A stretch of 64,000 bases of DNA from Acidobacteriota bacterium (lineage in GTDB: Bacteria; Acidobacteriota; Terriglobia; Terriglobales; Acidobacteriaceae). The stretch covers positions 1 to 64,000 of the forward strand of contig JAJZIJ010000010.1 in the NCBI GenBank assembly GCA_021810625.1, written 5' to 3'. The notes below the pieces were generated by a model, which was given only the letters and a program-made list of their open reading frames with translations, did not search any database and was not told the DNA's origin. Positions 19,671 to 30,310 of the stretch are shown here, one piece after another. A program made the position numbers and the translations under genes. Within the stretch, counting starts at the first letter, position 1, and each line of letters begins with the position of its first letter.

Positions 19671-22094
19671 TTATCCTTGTGCCGCATCCACATCCACGAT
19701 GTAATTTTCATTTTCCCAGCGATCTTCCTTCGGCCAGTAGAGCGTGAACTGCAAGGGCGCTCGCTGATCCGGGCGCGCGACAATATCGGCAAAACAGCCG
19801 GGATAACCCGCGTGTTTGGCCTCCACGGTGTTGACGGTCTGCCAGTTGTCCGCCGTCCATACAACGCGGAAACGAGCAAACGCCAGGATGCGCAGCGTCT
19901 TGCCCGCTGCAATACGCTTCAATTTTCGGTCGAGCTTGAAGATTTCCACCGTATGCGCCGGACGCTTTCGCAGATAGCGATTTTCCACCACCGGAATGCT
20001 GTCAAAGATGTGACCATCAACCACTGAGCGCAACAGCTTGAGATACTCGGCATGTGCCCAGGCCAGCGGCATCGCCGAGCCAGAGGGTCGCCCCAGATAC
20101 ATGCCATGATCGGGCAGATCGGGATCGTCCCATATCTGCTCCGGCAACATGCCGCCCTGTGAGCTGAAGCGTTCATAGGCGCGGATGAGTGGACGCACAT
20201 CTGCGCCCGCTGCCAGTTCGTAATGGGCGCGTTCGCCAGTAAGCAGCGGCCAGGCGCGACCCTGCCCCCATCCCTGATAGGGACCGCCGTCATGGCGCTG
20301 CCCGTAACCGTCGTGGTTATAGCGCCGCCAGCAGGGGCCAAAGGGCGTCTCGCTCTTCAGCACGGCATCGACCACCTTGAGCGAATCGACGATGAGCGGA
20401 TCATGGGGCGAGCGGATGCCATAGCGCACCAGCTCCAGAAATCCCTGGTCGATGACCTCGCGGGCCTCATATTCATACTGCTCGCCGGGGCCGCGGTTGG
20501 CAAGATGCAGACGGTCGTTGCCGCAATCCGCGTTGGCGTAGGGATCGCCGCACTGCGGCGGGCGGATACGCATGTAGTGACGAGTGATCTCTGGGTGCAA
20601 AACGCCTTCGTTTGTAACCGTCCAATCTTCCAGATTGGACTCCAGCCAGTCGGCGAAGACGGCCAGCATCTCGGCCATCTCCGACGCTCCATGCGCCTGA
20701 ACCAGGTCGCTGGCGCAGATGAGACCCGTGATGACCGCAGCCAGCGTGGAAGGCGAATAGCCTGCATTTTCCTCCCAACGCTCCTGCTGCGTGACCGGGG
20801 CATGGCGCACCAGAAAGCCCGCAGCCCGCTCAATAAAAGGAAATACGTCGAAGCTGCCCAACCCGTCCGCCTTCCAAAGTCGCCAGGCCAACACAATGGG
20901 CAAGGCCACCTCGTCCAACTGCATTCCCGTCCAGTAGGGCGTGCCGTTCACCCAGAAATTCTGCGCGAAGCTGCCATCGGGCCGCTGCGTGGTAGCCAGA
21001 TAGACCAAGGCGCGCAGCGCCGTTTCCATGCGCCCGCAGGCCATCAGCGCCGTGGCGCTCTGCACCATGTCGCGCGTCCAGACCAAGTGGTAGCCGCCCA
21101 AGTCGTCGTCGCCCTTGGATTGCCCCCAGGGAATCGACATGGAGGCGATGAAAGCGCCGGGATAGGTCTTGTCCTCGTGGGCCAGCAAAACATTGCGGCT
21201 GACGCGCAGCAGGTGGCCGCCATCGGTGGCCGCAGAGGTCAGATCCACGGGAAATTTGGCGCGTCGCCATTGTTCGATGAAGCGCGCCAGATGCGCGTCA
21301 AACGACGTGGCCAACGTCTGCATCATGCTGGAGATGGCCGCATGATGTCCCCGGCCAAAGCCCACGGCCAGAGTAAATTCGCGGTGACGCGCAACGTCGA
21401 TCTCGCCCATGATGGCAATGTTGCCGTCAAGCGCCTGATCGTACTCCCAATCCATTGTCAGATTGTCATTCAGGTCTTGCCAGCCGTCGCTGGGGCCAAC
21501 ATAGCCGCAGGAGACGCGGGTAAAGTCGCAATCCACGCCCATTGCCAGCGAGGTGGGTTCCTTCCACGCCACCAAAACCCGGCGGCCATTCACCTCGACG
21601 GCGCGCGCGGAATTTCCCGCGCCACCACCCTCCATGTGCGGGGCCAGCAGCGCGTAGACTTTGAGCCGCTCCAGCAGCGACGGTTCGCCTTCAACGCGCA
21701 CATGCACCAGCACAACCGGATAATGCGGGTCGGAGATAATCTCCTGCACCAGCGTGTACTGGCCCTCCGGGCTGCGGCTGGTGATGCGCACGGCCAGCGC
21801 ATCCTTGTCGATGTACTCGAAGGCACTGTCCAGATCGCGCTTGACCTCGTGAAAAAAGGTCTCGCCATCCGTGATTAAAAATCCAAGATCGCGCACCTGC
21901 GGGCGGTCGATGGTCGGATAATAAATTTCATTCAGAATGCCGTGGGAGAGCGTGTACCAGACACGGCTGGAGGCGGCGTAGGCCGTGCCAACCGCATCTT
22001 TTTTGCTGGAGGTCCAGCGTGGCTCTACGCCGGGCGCGCCGTGGGCAGGCCCATCGGCTTGAATCCAGTGATACTCCGGGGAAAGTACCGTCAT
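19671..22094 (-). CDS. GH15 glucoamylase-like glycoside hydrolase
   Basis: The 807-aa protein matches the glucodextranase/glucoamylase layout. It has an N-terminal beta domain (about residues 1-270), the GH15 (alpha/alpha)6 barrel (about 270-700) with WTRDMVQSATALMA and QIWDDPDLPDHGMYLGRPSG, and a C-terminal extension. GH15 enzymes release glucose from non-reducing ends of alpha-glucans. No signal peptide is evident, suggesting cytoplasmic use, perhaps on storage glucan. The ATG at 22094 has GAGGTG just upstream; a GTG at 22100 is the alternative. Three 21-bp repeats lie 26-88 bp upstream. The released glucose would feed the glk and zwf products encoded downstream. Confidence 0.88.
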   Translation of the reverse strand: MTVLSPEYHWIQADGPAHGAPGVEPRWTSSKKDAVGTAYAASSRVWYTLSHGILNEIYYPTIDRPQVRDLGFLITDGETFFHEVKRDLDSAFEYIDKDALAVRITSRSPEGQYTLVQEIISDPHYPVVLVHVRVEGEPSLLERLKVYALLAPHMEGGGAGNSARAVEVNGRRVLVAWKEPTSLAMGVDCDFTRVSCGYVGPSDGWQDLNDNLTMDWEYDQALDGNIAIMGEIDVARHREFTLAVGFGRGHHAAISSMMQTLATSFDAHLARFIEQWRRAKFPVDLTSAATDGGHLLRVSRNVLLAHEDKTYPGAFIASMSIPWGQSKGDDDLGGYHLVWTRDMVQSATALMACGRMETALRALVYLATTQRPDGSFAQNFWVNGTPYWTGMQLDEVALPIVLAWRLWKADGLGSFDVFPFIERAAGFLVRHAPVTQQERWEENAGYSPSTLAAVITGLICASDLVQAHGASEMAEMLAVFADWLESNLEDWTVTNEGVLHPEITRHYMRIRPPQCGDPYANADCGNDRLHLANRGPGEQYEYEAREVIDQGFLELVRYGIRSPHDPLIVDSLKVVDAVLKSETPFGPCWRRYNHDGYGQRHDGGPYQGWGQGRAWPLLTGERAHYELAAGADVRPLIRAYERFSSQGGMLPEQIWDDPDLPDHGMYLGRPSGSAMPLAWAHAEYLKLLRSVVDGHIFDSIPVVENRYLRKRPAHTVEIFKLDRKLKRIAAGKTLRILAFARFRVVWTADNWQTVNTVEAKHAGYPGCFADIVARPDQRAPLQFTLYWPKEDRWENENYIVDVDAAQG

Positions 22095-22119
22095 GCACAC
22101 CTCATCGGCAGATTGTTTG

Positions 22120-22182
22120 GAACCAGTATTTGCTTTCTCTGAACCAGTATTTGCTTTCTCTGAACCAGTATTTGCTTTCTCT
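22120..22182. repeat. 21-bp tandem repeat, three perfect copies, upstream of glucoamylase
   Basis: Three identical consecutive copies of GAACCAGTATTTGCTTTCTCT occupy 22120-22140, 22141-22161 and 22162-22182. The array ends 26 bp before the glucoamylase ATG, where a promoter or operator would be expected. The 21-bp period is two DNA turns, so a bound protein would see all copies on one face. The minus-strand frame is open across the array into the glucoamylase gene but has no start codon there. Confidence 0.9.
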
Positions 22183-22487
22183 TCTGAGCTTTACCCGTTA
22201 TTTCGATGTGGGAACCGACTCACGTCCATGCAGCAGGCAATTTCTTTCAGAATGCAGTGTACCGCTCTCCGACCAATTCTGTTGCCGTCTGAAAAATGAA
22301 TGCGCTTCCGTAAAATTACGCGCTGTTGAAGAGACGGACGGCATCTACATACGTGAGATGTCGGTTGACATGTAGGATGGAAATGGCATCTTAGAAGTTA
22401 CGAGTACAGACTGGCGGCGCAGACGCGCAGCTCCGATCAGCCATCAAAACATTCAGAAATCGAAACAATCTGCACAGGAGGAACACC
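22183..22487. other. Divergent intergenic region, glucoamylase / sod
   Basis: No gene is supported. A TTGACA at about 22364 lies some 120 bp before the sod start and could be a -35 box, but the matching -10 (ATCTTA/TCTTAG) is poor. The remaining sequence shows no clear structure. Confidence 0.4.
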
Positions 22488-23099
22488 TTGGCACACGAAC
22501 TTGCACCCCTTCCCTACGACTACACCGCGCTGGAGCCACACATCGACGAGACCACCATGCGCCTGCACCACGACAAGCATCATCAGGCCTACGTCAACAA
22601 CCTGAATGCGGCCATCGAGAAGCATCCAGAACTGGCCAAGCACGCAGCCGAAGACCTGCTGCGCAACCTGAACACCGTGCCGGAGGACATCCGCGCCGTG
22701 GTTCGCAACAATGGTGGCGGACATGTAAACCATACGATGTTCTGGCAGATTATGAAGCCTCAGGGCGGCGGCGCGCCGACCGGCAAAATCGGCGCGCAGA
22801 TCACCAAGGACTTTGGCAGCTTCGATGAGTTTAAGAAGCTGTTCAACGAGGCAGCCACCAAGCAGTTTGGCTCCGGCTGGGGCTGGCTGGTCTTTGAAGG
22901 CGGCAAGCTAAAAATTCTGACCACGCCGAATCAGGACAACCCCCTGTCGCAGGGGCTGTATCCAATCCTTGGCAACGATGTCTGGGAACATGCCTACTAT
23001 CTGAAGTATCAGAACCGCCGCGCCGATTATCTGGCCGCCTGGTGGAACACCGTGAACTGGGACGAAGTCAACAAGCGCTTCGAGCACGCCGCAAAGTAA
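22488..23099 (+). CDS. Superoxide dismutase (Fe/Mn family)
   Basis: This enzyme converts superoxide to oxygen and hydrogen peroxide. The 203-aa protein has the four metal ligands of the family: [14 protein letters not shown] near residue 28, [11 protein letters not shown] near 77, and [15 protein letters not shown] near 163. No signal peptide is seen, so it is cytosolic. The start is a TTG at 22488, 6 bp after a strong AGGAGG ribosome-binding site. Metal choice (Fe or Mn) cannot be settled by eye. A strong hairpin terminator follows. Confidence 0.95.
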   Translation: MAHELAPLPYDYTALEPHIDETTMRLHHDKHHQAYVNNLNAAIEKHPELAKHAAEDLLRNLNTVPEDIRAVVRNNGGGHVNHTMFWQIMKPQGGGAPTGKIGAQITKDFGSFDEFKKLFNEAATKQFGSGWGWLVFEGGKLKILTTPNQDNPLSQGLYPILGNDVWEHAYYLKYQNRRADYLAAWWNTVNWDEVNKRFEHAAK

Positions 23100-23120
23100 T
23101 CCGCAACCAACACAACAGGG

Positions 23121-23150
23121 AACGGGCAGCGATATTCGTCGCTGCCCGTT
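23121..23150 (+). terminator. Hairpin terminator after superoxide dismutase
   Basis: A perfect 12-bp stem (AACGGGCAGCGA) with a 6-base loop lies 21 bp after the sod stop and is followed by CTTCTGTTT. It also faces the end of the convergent beta-mannosidase gene, so it may serve both. Confidence 0.8.
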
Positions 23151-23157
23151 CTTCTGT

Positions 23158-25827
23158 TTATCGCAATGCTTTTTCGCTGGAGGCCGGAGCCGGCGGCGCA
23201 AAGGCATCCGTCAAAGACATCCCATGCAGCGCCGATTGCAACGCGCTCAACGATACTTTGGTTTGCAGCACAATCGTCTTCGATTGGCCCGGAAGCAGAT
23301 CAAAGAAATTATCTGCGGGCTGTACATCCAGCGCGCCAAAGTCCAGATTCACATCCCGCGCCAGCGTTGTCGAACGCAGCGTAACGGCAGGCGCTCCCTG
23401 TACCTGCGTCCATTGAATCTGTAGCTGCGCGGCAGGCAGATGCAAATCCTTGAAGGGCAGAAAGTACAGAGTATTGCTGCTCAGCGTTGCCCCATTCGCC
23501 ACAATCTCCGTATGCAGAAAAACCCGGCTGGGATCAAGCCCCTGGAGCAACTGCGCCTGCGCCTCGCGCCATATCTCCTGCGCTGCCAGCGGAGCCACAT
23601 GCACCGGCCATTGTTTGTCCACGAGCACTTTGCCGGAGAAGTCCATCACCTGCGCGTACACCGTGGCATCGAAGGGCTGCACGCGGTCGGAGACAACGGC
23701 GATGGCCACCTGCCCATTCCGCACATGCGGGCTGACCAGCACGTCGTTATAAAAACGCCTGGCATAGTATTGCAGCGCCTTCCAGCGATTGTAGTAATCC
23801 ATGCTGGCCCACGAGGCCACTGGCCAGCAATCGTTCAACTGCCAGTAGAGCGACCCCATCACATGCGGACGATTACGGCGCAAATGCTCAGCGCCAAATT
23901 TGATTCCCTCGGCCTGCAACACCTGGCTGACGTAAACAAAAGCAGGGAAATCCTTGGGATTGGGAAACTCCCGCTGCATGTACGTTTTGATGATCTGGTT
24001 GCCTTCCTTGTTCTTCTGGTGGGCCAGCATCACCTTCGAGAGCAGCGCGCGATCCTCCGGCAGCGTAAAGCTGTCGATGGTCGCCATTGAAGGAAAAGAT
24101 TGAAAACCGTACTCCGACATGAAACGTGGGTACTGATCTGCATACGCGGCAAACGGAGCGCGACCATGCCAGACGGCCCAGTAGTGCGCGTCACCATATT
24201 GGTCATTGCCTTCGGCAGCGGTAAAGTCATTGCTCGGAGAACTAGGCCAGTAGGCCGATCCCGGCGCATACCGCGCCACCACCTGCGAAAGAATGCCGCT
24301 GAAGAGATGCATGTAGCCGCCCCAGATGTTCTGCTCCACATCTTTGGGCAACGTGGCCGCGAACGTCTTGTACCAGGAAGGCCAACTTTCCTCAATCTCG
24401 TTGTTGCCGCACCAGAGAACGATGCTGGCGTAGTTCCGCAGCCGCCGGACTTGATCGATAGCCTCCTGATGCACGCTTGCAAGAAAGGCCGCGTTGTGCG
24501 GATACATGGCATCGCTAAACATAAACTCCTGCCAAACCATCAGGCCCATCTGGTCGCAGAGTTCGTAAAAGCGATCCGTCTCATAATATCCGCCACCCCA
24601 GACGCGCAGCATGTTCATGTTGGCCTCGCGTGCCGAGGCCAATAGCGTCGTCATCTGTTCCTCTGTCACCCGCGTGGGAAAACTGTCCAGCGGAATAACG
24701 TCCGCGCCCTTGGCAAAGATGGGAATGCCGTTGACGACGAACGTAAAGCTCCGGCCCCACTTGTCGTTGATCCTTTGCAAAACAACGCTGCGCAGCCCGG
24801 TGTGAACCTCGCGCATGTCCACAGCGCGTTTGCCATCCCTGACCAGAACCTGAAAGCGGTAGAGATTCTGCGCCCCATATCCATTCGGATACCACAGCGC
24901 CGGATGCTGGATGTTGACCGGAAAAACAATGTGATTTTCGCCCTCATGCAGCCAGACCTGCTGGAAAACGTGTTGTTGTTTCCCCGTCACAGCAGCGGAG
25001 TCGGCCTTGCCTTGTGGCCACCAACGACCCTGCGTCAACGCAACGCTGACGCGCCTGGGGCCGCTGGCGAGGATGTCCGCTTCCACGCTCAGATTGGCGG
25101 CTGCGGCTGCCACATCCCGCTGGCGGACATACACGCTGTCAATGCGCGCTTCGTCCCAGAATTGCAATTCCACTGGCTGCCAGATGCCGATGGTCAGAAA
25201 GCGCGGCCCCCAATCCCAGCCATAGTTGTAAGGGGCTTTGCGCGTGTAATTCTGCGTGGCGACACCGAAAGGTTTGCTCCACTGGGAAGCATCGCTGGCG
25301 GGCAGCGGATATTTTTCCGCCTTCACCTCCGGCAGCGCGGCCAAAATCGGCGAGGCAAACGCGATGCGAATCTGATTGTTCCCCACATGCAACTGACTGC
25401 GAACATCCACGCGCCAGGAGCGAAACATGTTGTCCGCCGACAGCACAAGATGGTCATTGATGTAGACCTTGGCGAAGGTATCCAGACCATGAAAGACCAA
25501 TTCCACATGGCGGCGATGGATCTGCTCCGGCAGGATCGTAAAGCTGCGCTGATACTCCCATCCGGCAAGGCCGATCCATTGCAGTTGGGATTCATCGTCG
25601 CGATAGAACGGATCGGGGATCAAATGATTGGCAAGCAAGTCCGTCTGCACAACTCCCGGCACCGTTGCGGCGTGCCAATCGGCGGTTCCCGGATGCGCGT
25701 CGCCGGAGGTCTGGCGAAACTGCCACGCGCCATCCAGCGAAACCTGCTGGAGGCCGCTCTGGGCGTGAAGAACGAAGGCGGCAACAAAAAGAAAGGAAAC
25801 CGTAAACAACAACTTGCAAACGCGCAT
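23158..25827 (-). CDS. Exported GH2 beta-mannosidase-like glycoside hydrolase
   Basis: The 889-aa protein begins with a clear signal peptide ending VLHAQSG. It has a GH2 sugar-binding domain (about residues 30-200), an immunoglobulin-like domain, and the TIM barrel. The acid/base glutamate is in WCGNNEIEESW (near 470) and the nucleophile glutamate in FMSEYGFQSFPS (near 572), both in the beta-mannosidase form of GH2. It probably removes mannose from mannan or glycan ends in the periplasm or outside. It stands alone, facing the sod terminator. Confidence 0.9.
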   Translation of the reverse strand: MRVCKLLFTVSFLFVAAFVLHAQSGLQQVSLDGAWQFRQTSGDAHPGTADWHAATVPGVVQTDLLANHLIPDPFYRDDESQLQWIGLAGWEYQRSFTILPEQIHRRHVELVFHGLDTFAKVYINDHLVLSADNMFRSWRVDVRSQLHVGNNQIRIAFASPILAALPEVKAEKYPLPASDASQWSKPFGVATQNYTRKAPYNYGWDWGPRFLTIGIWQPVELQFWDEARIDSVYVRQRDVAAAAANLSVEADILASGPRRVSVALTQGRWWPQGKADSAAVTGKQQHVFQQVWLHEGENHIVFPVNIQHPALWYPNGYGAQNLYRFQVLVRDGKRAVDMREVHTGLRSVVLQRINDKWGRSFTFVVNGIPIFAKGADVIPLDSFPTRVTEEQMTTLLASAREANMNMLRVWGGGYYETDRFYELCDQMGLMVWQEFMFSDAMYPHNAAFLASVHQEAIDQVRRLRNYASIVLWCGNNEIEESWPSWYKTFAATLPKDVEQNIWGGYMHLFSGILSQVVARYAPGSAYWPSSPSNDFTAAEGNDQYGDAHYWAVWHGRAPFAAYADQYPRFMSEYGFQSFPSMATIDSFTLPEDRALLSKVMLAHQKNKEGNQIIKTYMQREFPNPKDFPAFVYVSQVLQAEGIKFGAEHLRRNRPHVMGSLYWQLNDCWPVASWASMDYYNRWKALQYYARRFYNDVLVSPHVRNGQVAIAVVSDRVQPFDATVYAQVMDFSGKVLVDKQWPVHVAPLAAQEIWREAQAQLLQGLDPSRVFLHTEIVANGATLSSNTLYFLPFKDLHLPAAQLQIQWTQVQGAPAVTLRSTTLARDVNLDFGALDVQPADNFFDLLPGQSKTIVLQTKVSLSALQSALHGMSLTDAFAPPAPASSEKALR

Positions 25828-25865
25828 GTCTATACTCTCCTGCCGTGTGGAATGTCCGTGACAGT

Positions 25866-27266
25866 CTACTCCGTCGTTGACGGATTTGCGCCAACAATCA
25901 GCGCCAGCGCCTCTTCGCGGGTGTGAATTCGACCTTCAAGTTGCGCATCCTCCACGCGCAGCAGCATCTCCCGAAATGCCGGGCCGGGACGAAATCCTGC
26001 CGCGATCAGATCATGCCCGGTCAGCAAGGGCTGCGGACGAATCTCCTGCGCAGGGATCGTTTCAAAATGATGTTTCGCAAATTCGTACAGGCGCAAATCC
26101 CGGTGGCTCGCAAGACAGTCCAGGCGATGCAGCGCCAGATGCTCCGGGAAGCGATCCAGCCGCAGAAAACGCTTGAGCGTGGCCGCGCGCATCTTCTCCA
26201 CCTCGCCAAAGCGCATGTGGTGGGCGACCAGCGCCACGATCTGCGCTGTCTCCTCATGCGACATGCGAAAGCGCGCGCAAACATCCTCGGCGATGCGTAC
26301 CCCAATTTCGACGTGGCCATCGAAGCGAATGCGATCCGGCGCGCGGCGAAAGGTTGCGGGCTTGCCAATGTCATGCAGCAAAGCTCCCCAAGCCAGCGTG
26401 GGCGAAGCGCCTGCGGGCAGATTGTCCAACAGCAGCAGCGTGTGCGTCCAGACATCGCCTTCGGGATGAAACTGCGGCGGTTGCTCGACCCCTTGCAATC
26501 GCGCCACCTCCGGCAGCACCTCACGCAACAGGCCCGTGGCATCAAGCAACTCAAAGGCGCGGCGCGGCGCCCCCTCGATCAACATGCGCGTCAGCTCGTC
26601 GCGCACGCGCTCCTGACTGACGTGATGCGCCTGCGGCGCGGTGGCGCGGATGGCGGCAAAGGTGGCCGCGTCGATGGTGAATCCAAAACGCGCGGCAAAG
26701 CGAATCGCCCGCAGCATTCGCAGCTTGTCTTCCGCAAAGCGGCGCATGGGATCGCCAATGGCGCGAAGGATTCCAGCTTCGAGATCGGCGATGCCGCCAA
26801 CCGTATCCAGCACTGCGGCCTTCACATCCACGCCCTGCCGCAGCAACTCCGGGTCAAGCAACATGCCGTTGAGCGTGAAGTCGCGGCGCTGCACATCCTC
26901 CTGTGGCGACTGTGTATAGCGCACCGACTCCGGGCGGCGACCATCGCTGTACGCGCCGTCATTGCGAAAGGTGGCAACTTCGGTAATGATCTCTCCGCCG
27001 TCCACAGGATCGACCACCAACACCACGCCAAAGTGCGCGCCCACGGCGAACGTGCGCGGAAACATGCCGAGTACAACCTCCGGCGTGGCGCTGGTAGCCA
27101 CGTCGAAGTCCGCCGGTTCGCGGCCCAGCAGCAGATCGCGCACGCAGCCCCCGGCAAAGTACGCGGCGAATCCCGCAGCGCGCAGCGTATGCACAATCGC
27201 CGCTGCCGCCGCCTGCCGTTGCGCTACCGGAATGGCGTTTCCACCTGCCATGTTTCCACCTGCCAT
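25866..27266 (-). CDS. cca: CCA tRNA nucleotidyltransferase / poly(A) polymerase family
   Basis: This enzyme adds or repairs the 3' CCA end of tRNA. The 466-aa protein has the nucleotidyltransferase head [20 protein letters not shown] (near residue 39), the [10 protein letters not shown] block, an RNA-binding neck with [19 protein letters not shown], and a C-terminal HD domain with LLHDIGKP (near 293). The very N-terminus is a short duplication (MAGGN twice) caused by a 15-bp tandem repeat, so the true start may be the second ATG. It is divergent from tsaD with 30 bp between the starts. Confidence 0.92.
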   Translation of the reverse strand: MAGGNMAGGNAIPVAQRQAAAAAIVHTLRAAGFAAYFAGGCVRDLLLGREPADFDVATSATPEVVLGMFPRTFAVGAHFGVVLVVDPVDGGEIITEVATFRNDGAYSDGRRPESVRYTQSPQEDVQRRDFTLNGMLLDPELLRQGVDVKAAVLDTVGGIADLEAGILRAIGDPMRRFAEDKLRMLRAIRFAARFGFTIDAATFAAIRATAPQAHHVSQERVRDELTRMLIEGAPRRAFELLDATGLLREVLPEVARLQGVEQPPQFHPEGDVWTHTLLLLDNLPAGASPTLAWGALLHDIGKPATFRRAPDRIRFDGHVEIGVRIAEDVCARFRMSHEETAQIVALVAHHMRFGEVEKMRAATLKRFLRLDRFPEHLALHRLDCLASHRDLRLYEFAKHHFETIPAQEIRPQPLLTGHDLIAAGFRPGPAFREMLLRVEDAQLEGRIHTREEALALIVGANPSTTE

Positions 27267-27296
27267 GATTGGGGCTGCTCCCGCTACTATGGTGAC

Positions 27297-28466
27297 ATGC
27301 AGTCAGAAACTTCGCAGCACGGCGCAAAGACGGGCCTGATTCTCGGCATTGAAAGCTCCTGCGACGAGACCTCGGCAGCCGTGGTGGAGGCGGGCGCGCG
27401 CGTGCTGTCGAATGTAGTGGCATCGCAGGTACGCACCCATGCGCGCTATGGCGGCGTGGTGCCGGAGCTGGCCTCGCGGGAGCATCTGCAAAACATCGTC
27501 CCCGTGGTGCGCGCCGCGCTCGAACAGGCCAGCGTCACACTCGACCAACTTGATGCCATCGCCGTGACTGAAGGCCCAGGACTGGCGGGCGCGCTGCTGG
27601 TCGGCATCCTGTACGCCAAAGGGTTGGCCTTTGCGCTCAACAAGCCCCTGATTGCAGTGAACCATCTGGAAGGTCACATCCATGCCGTGCTGCTGGAGGC
27701 GCGCCAGCAACATAACGCCATTGCCGCTCCGCTGCTGGCGCTGGTCGTCTCCGGCGGGCACACGCATCTGTACCTTGCTGAAGAACGCATTGGCGTCTGG
27801 CACTATCGCAACGTGGGCAAGACGCTGGACGACGCGGCGGGCGAGGCCTTCGACAAAGTAGCCAAGCTGCTCGGCCTGGGCTATCCCGGCGGGCCGTGGA
27901 TCGACTGGTTGGCGCAACACGGCGATGCGCGCGCGGTTCCCTTTGGCCCGATCAACATTAAGCAGAAGCCGTATCGCGAGCCAGCAGCACAGAGTCCGCG
28001 ATTCCTCTTCTCCTTCAGCGGTCTGAAGACCGCCGTCCTGCGCTACGTGGAAACGCGCAATCTGCAAGCGCAGATTACCGCGCGACGGACAGCGTTGGCG
28101 GCCATCGAAAACCCAGGGCCGCAGGATGCGCTTGCCCTCTGCGATAAGGAAACGCTAAACCTGATTGCCTCCTTCCAACGCGCCGTGATCGACGACCTGC
28201 TGCGCAAGACCTTCGCCGCAGCAGAAACTTTTCATGTCCGCAGTCTGGTTGTCTCCGGGGGCGTGGCCGCCAACCGCGAATTGCGGCGAAGATTTATGCA
28301 GGAGGCCAACCAGCGCGGGCTGCCGCTTGCCTTCCCTTCCATCGCACTCTCCACCGACAATGCCGCGATGATTGCCGCAGCAGCCTGGCCCCGGCTGGCC
28401 GCTGGCTCCTTCGCGCCTGAAGGGTTGAGCGCAGCGCCCTCGCTGGCTCTTGGCCACAATCTGTAA
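27297..28466 (+). CDS. tsaD: tRNA N6-adenosine threonylcarbamoyltransferase TsaD
   Basis: TsaD transfers threonylcarbamoyl to A37 of ANN-decoding tRNAs, with TsaB, TsaE and TsaC. The 389-aa protein has [17 protein letters not shown] near residue 14, the metal-binding [14 protein letters not shown] near 119, and [10 protein letters not shown] near 144. The frame is open without a stop for 458 codons upstream, through the antisense of cca, but family conservation begins just after the ATG at 27297. The only other gene so close, cca, also acts on tRNA. Confidence 0.95.
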   Translation: MQSETSQHGAKTGLILGIESSCDETSAAVVEAGARVLSNVVASQVRTHARYGGVVPELASREHLQNIVPVVRAALEQASVTLDQLDAIAVTEGPGLAGALLVGILYAKGLAFALNKPLIAVNHLEGHIHAVLLEARQQHNAIAAPLLALVVSGGHTHLYLAEERIGVWHYRNVGKTLDDAAGEAFDKVAKLLGLGYPGGPWIDWLAQHGDARAVPFGPINIKQKPYREPAAQSPRFLFSFSGLKTAVLRYVETRNLQAQITARRTALAAIENPGPQDALALCDKETLNLIASFQRAVIDDLLRKTFAAAETFHVRSLVVSGGVAANRELRRRFMQEANQRGLPLAFPSIALSTDNAAMIAAAAWPRLAAGSFAPEGLSAAPSLALGHNL

Positions 28467-28538
28467 ACCATGAACGCCACGCCCTTTTCACTTTCAGGAA
28501 CGATTTTCCGCCCTCACCCCGTACAATAAAACCTTCGT

Positions 28539-30017
28539 ATGCCTCTACGTCTCCATAACACTCTCAGCGGGCAGATCGAGCTGCTGGAACCGCGCAACGG
28601 TCAACCCCTGCGCATCTACGCCTGTGGCCCGACCGTCTACGACTACGGCCACATCGGGAATTTTCGCACCTTTGTCCACGTCGATATTCTCCGCCGCTTT
28701 CTGCGCCAGCAGGGCGTGCCGCTGCGCCATGTGATGAACATTACCGATGTCGATGACAAGATCATCCGCAATGCGACGGCGGCAGGTGTCACCATCCATG
28801 ACTACACGCCCAAGTATGAGCGCGCTTTTCTGGAAGACCTGAAGGCGCTGAACATTGAGCAGCCGGAGTTTCTGGCCCGTGCCACCGAGCATATTCCAGA
28901 GATGGTCACGCTGATTGAACAACTGGTGGCGCGGGGCGCAGCCTATCGCGGAGAGGATGGCTCCTATTACTTTCGCATCGCCAGTTTTCCCGGCTACGGC
29001 AAGCTGTCAAAGAAAGACCTGGGCGGCATGGAGGATGGCGCGCGCGTCGATGTGGACGAATACGACAAAGACAGCGCCCGCGATTTTGCGCTGTGGAAGT
29101 CGGCCAAGCCGGGGGAATTTTATTGGGAATCGCGCATCGGCGCGGGCCGTCCCGGCTGGCACATTGAATGCTCCGCAATGGCGATGAAGTATCTGGGCGA
29201 GAGCTTCGATCTGCACATCGGCGGAGAAGATCTGATGTTTCCGCATCATGAAAATGAGATCGCGCAGTCGGAATCCGCCACGGGAAAAACCTTTGCGCGT
29301 CACTGGATGCACGTTCGCTTTTTGCTGGTCGAAGGCAAAAAAATGTCCAAGTCGCTGGGCAATTTTTTCACGCTGCGCGATCTGCTATTGCGCGGCTACA
29401 AAGCATCAACGATCCGCTTTCTACTGACTTCAGTTCCCTATCGCAATCCCTTGAACTTCACCTTCGACGGCCTGACCGAGTCCACCCACGCCGTCGAGCG
29501 GCTGCGGAGTTTTGTGGAGCGGCTTGACAAGGGAGACTTCCCTGCCGGCATTACCCCCACGCTGGCTGCGGCCACGGAAAAAGCTCTGGCCGACTTCACC
29601 GCAGCAATGGAAGACGACCTGAACACCGCGCAGGCGCGCGCTGCCATCTTTGAGCTGGTACGCGCCGCCAACATTGCTGCCGACCACAACGAGCTACGCA
29701 GCGGCGATGTACCACCCATTCTGAACGTGCTGACTCGCTTCGATGAAATCTTCTGCGTGCTGGAAGATCACGACGAAGAGGCAGCCCGGTTTGCGTTGGA
29801 ATGGGCCACGCAGGAAGGGCGACTGGATGCAGCGGCGACAGAGGCTCTGGCGGCCTACACACTCAGCGATGCCGAGATTGATGACCGCATCGCGGAGCGC
29901 AATGCCGCCCGCAAGGCGAGAAATTTTGCGCGCAGCGACGAGATTCGCGATGAACTGGCGGCCAAAGGAATTTTGATTGAAGACGGCAAAGACGGCGCGC
30001 GCTGGCGCAGAAAATAG
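28539..30017 (+). CDS. cysS: Cysteinyl-tRNA synthetase
   Basis: CysS charges tRNA-Cys. The 492-aa protein is a class I synthetase with the zinc-binding [17 protein letters not shown] near residue 27 (HIGN is the HIGH box), [12 protein letters not shown] near 208, [10 protein letters not shown], and the second signature KMSKSLGN near 268. The C-terminal DALR-like helical domain is complete. It follows tsaD by 72 bp on the same strand. No oddity is seen. Confidence 0.96.
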   Translation: MPLRLHNTLSGQIELLEPRNGQPLRIYACGPTVYDYGHIGNFRTFVHVDILRRFLRQQGVPLRHVMNITDVDDKIIRNATAAGVTIHDYTPKYERAFLEDLKALNIEQPEFLARATEHIPEMVTLIEQLVARGAAYRGEDGSYYFRIASFPGYGKLSKKDLGGMEDGARVDVDEYDKDSARDFALWKSAKPGEFYWESRIGAGRPGWHIECSAMAMKYLGESFDLHIGGEDLMFPHHENEIAQSESATGKTFARHWMHVRFLLVEGKKMSKSLGNFFTLRDLLLRGYKASTIRFLLTSVPYRNPLNFTFDGLTESTHAVERLRSFVERLDKGDFPAGITPTLAAATEKALADFTAAMEDDLNTAQARAAIFELVRAANIAADHNELRSGDVPPILNVLTRFDEIFCVLEDHDEEAARFALEWATQEGRLDAAATEALAAYTLSDAEIDDRIAERNAARKARNFARSDEIRDELAAKGILIEDGKDGARWRRK

Positions 30018-30310
30018 ATGCCAAACCTCCGCCTCTCCAGCTATACTCGCGTTATGCACAGGGATATCCCCATCTGGGCCGTGGATCATCGTCAGTGGCG
30101 CACCGAGCGCGTCTGGCGCATGTGTCCGCGCAAGCACCTGCGTGTTCTTCCGGCCCGCACGCGACCGAGCCTCTACGGCTGCGACTAGCTGCGCATCTTT
30201 CATCGCGCATTTTTTATTTGATCCCAATGCGCCTTTGCCTTCCATGACCGCGCGGACTCCTTCGCGGGGAAAGCAGACTACCCAAAACAAAGAATTGCGA
30301 GGGACGAATC
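30018..30310. other. Intergenic region cysS / aminotransferase
   Basis: No recognised gene. A 44-codon ORF (30054-30188, beginning MHRDIPIWAVDHRQW) lies here; a TATACT box at about 30040 precedes it but there is no convincing ribosome-binding site. A promoter for the downstream aminotransferase is expected here but cannot be pinpointed. Confidence 0.4.

Noticed and set aside
20223-21878. 551-codon ORF antisense to the GH15 gene
   Set aside because: No recognisable domain; mirrors the codon structure of the real gene.
22120-22182. N-terminal extension of the glucoamylase encoding EKANTGS repeats
   Set aside because: The frame is open but contains no start codon before 22100, and a stop (TAA) closes it upstream.
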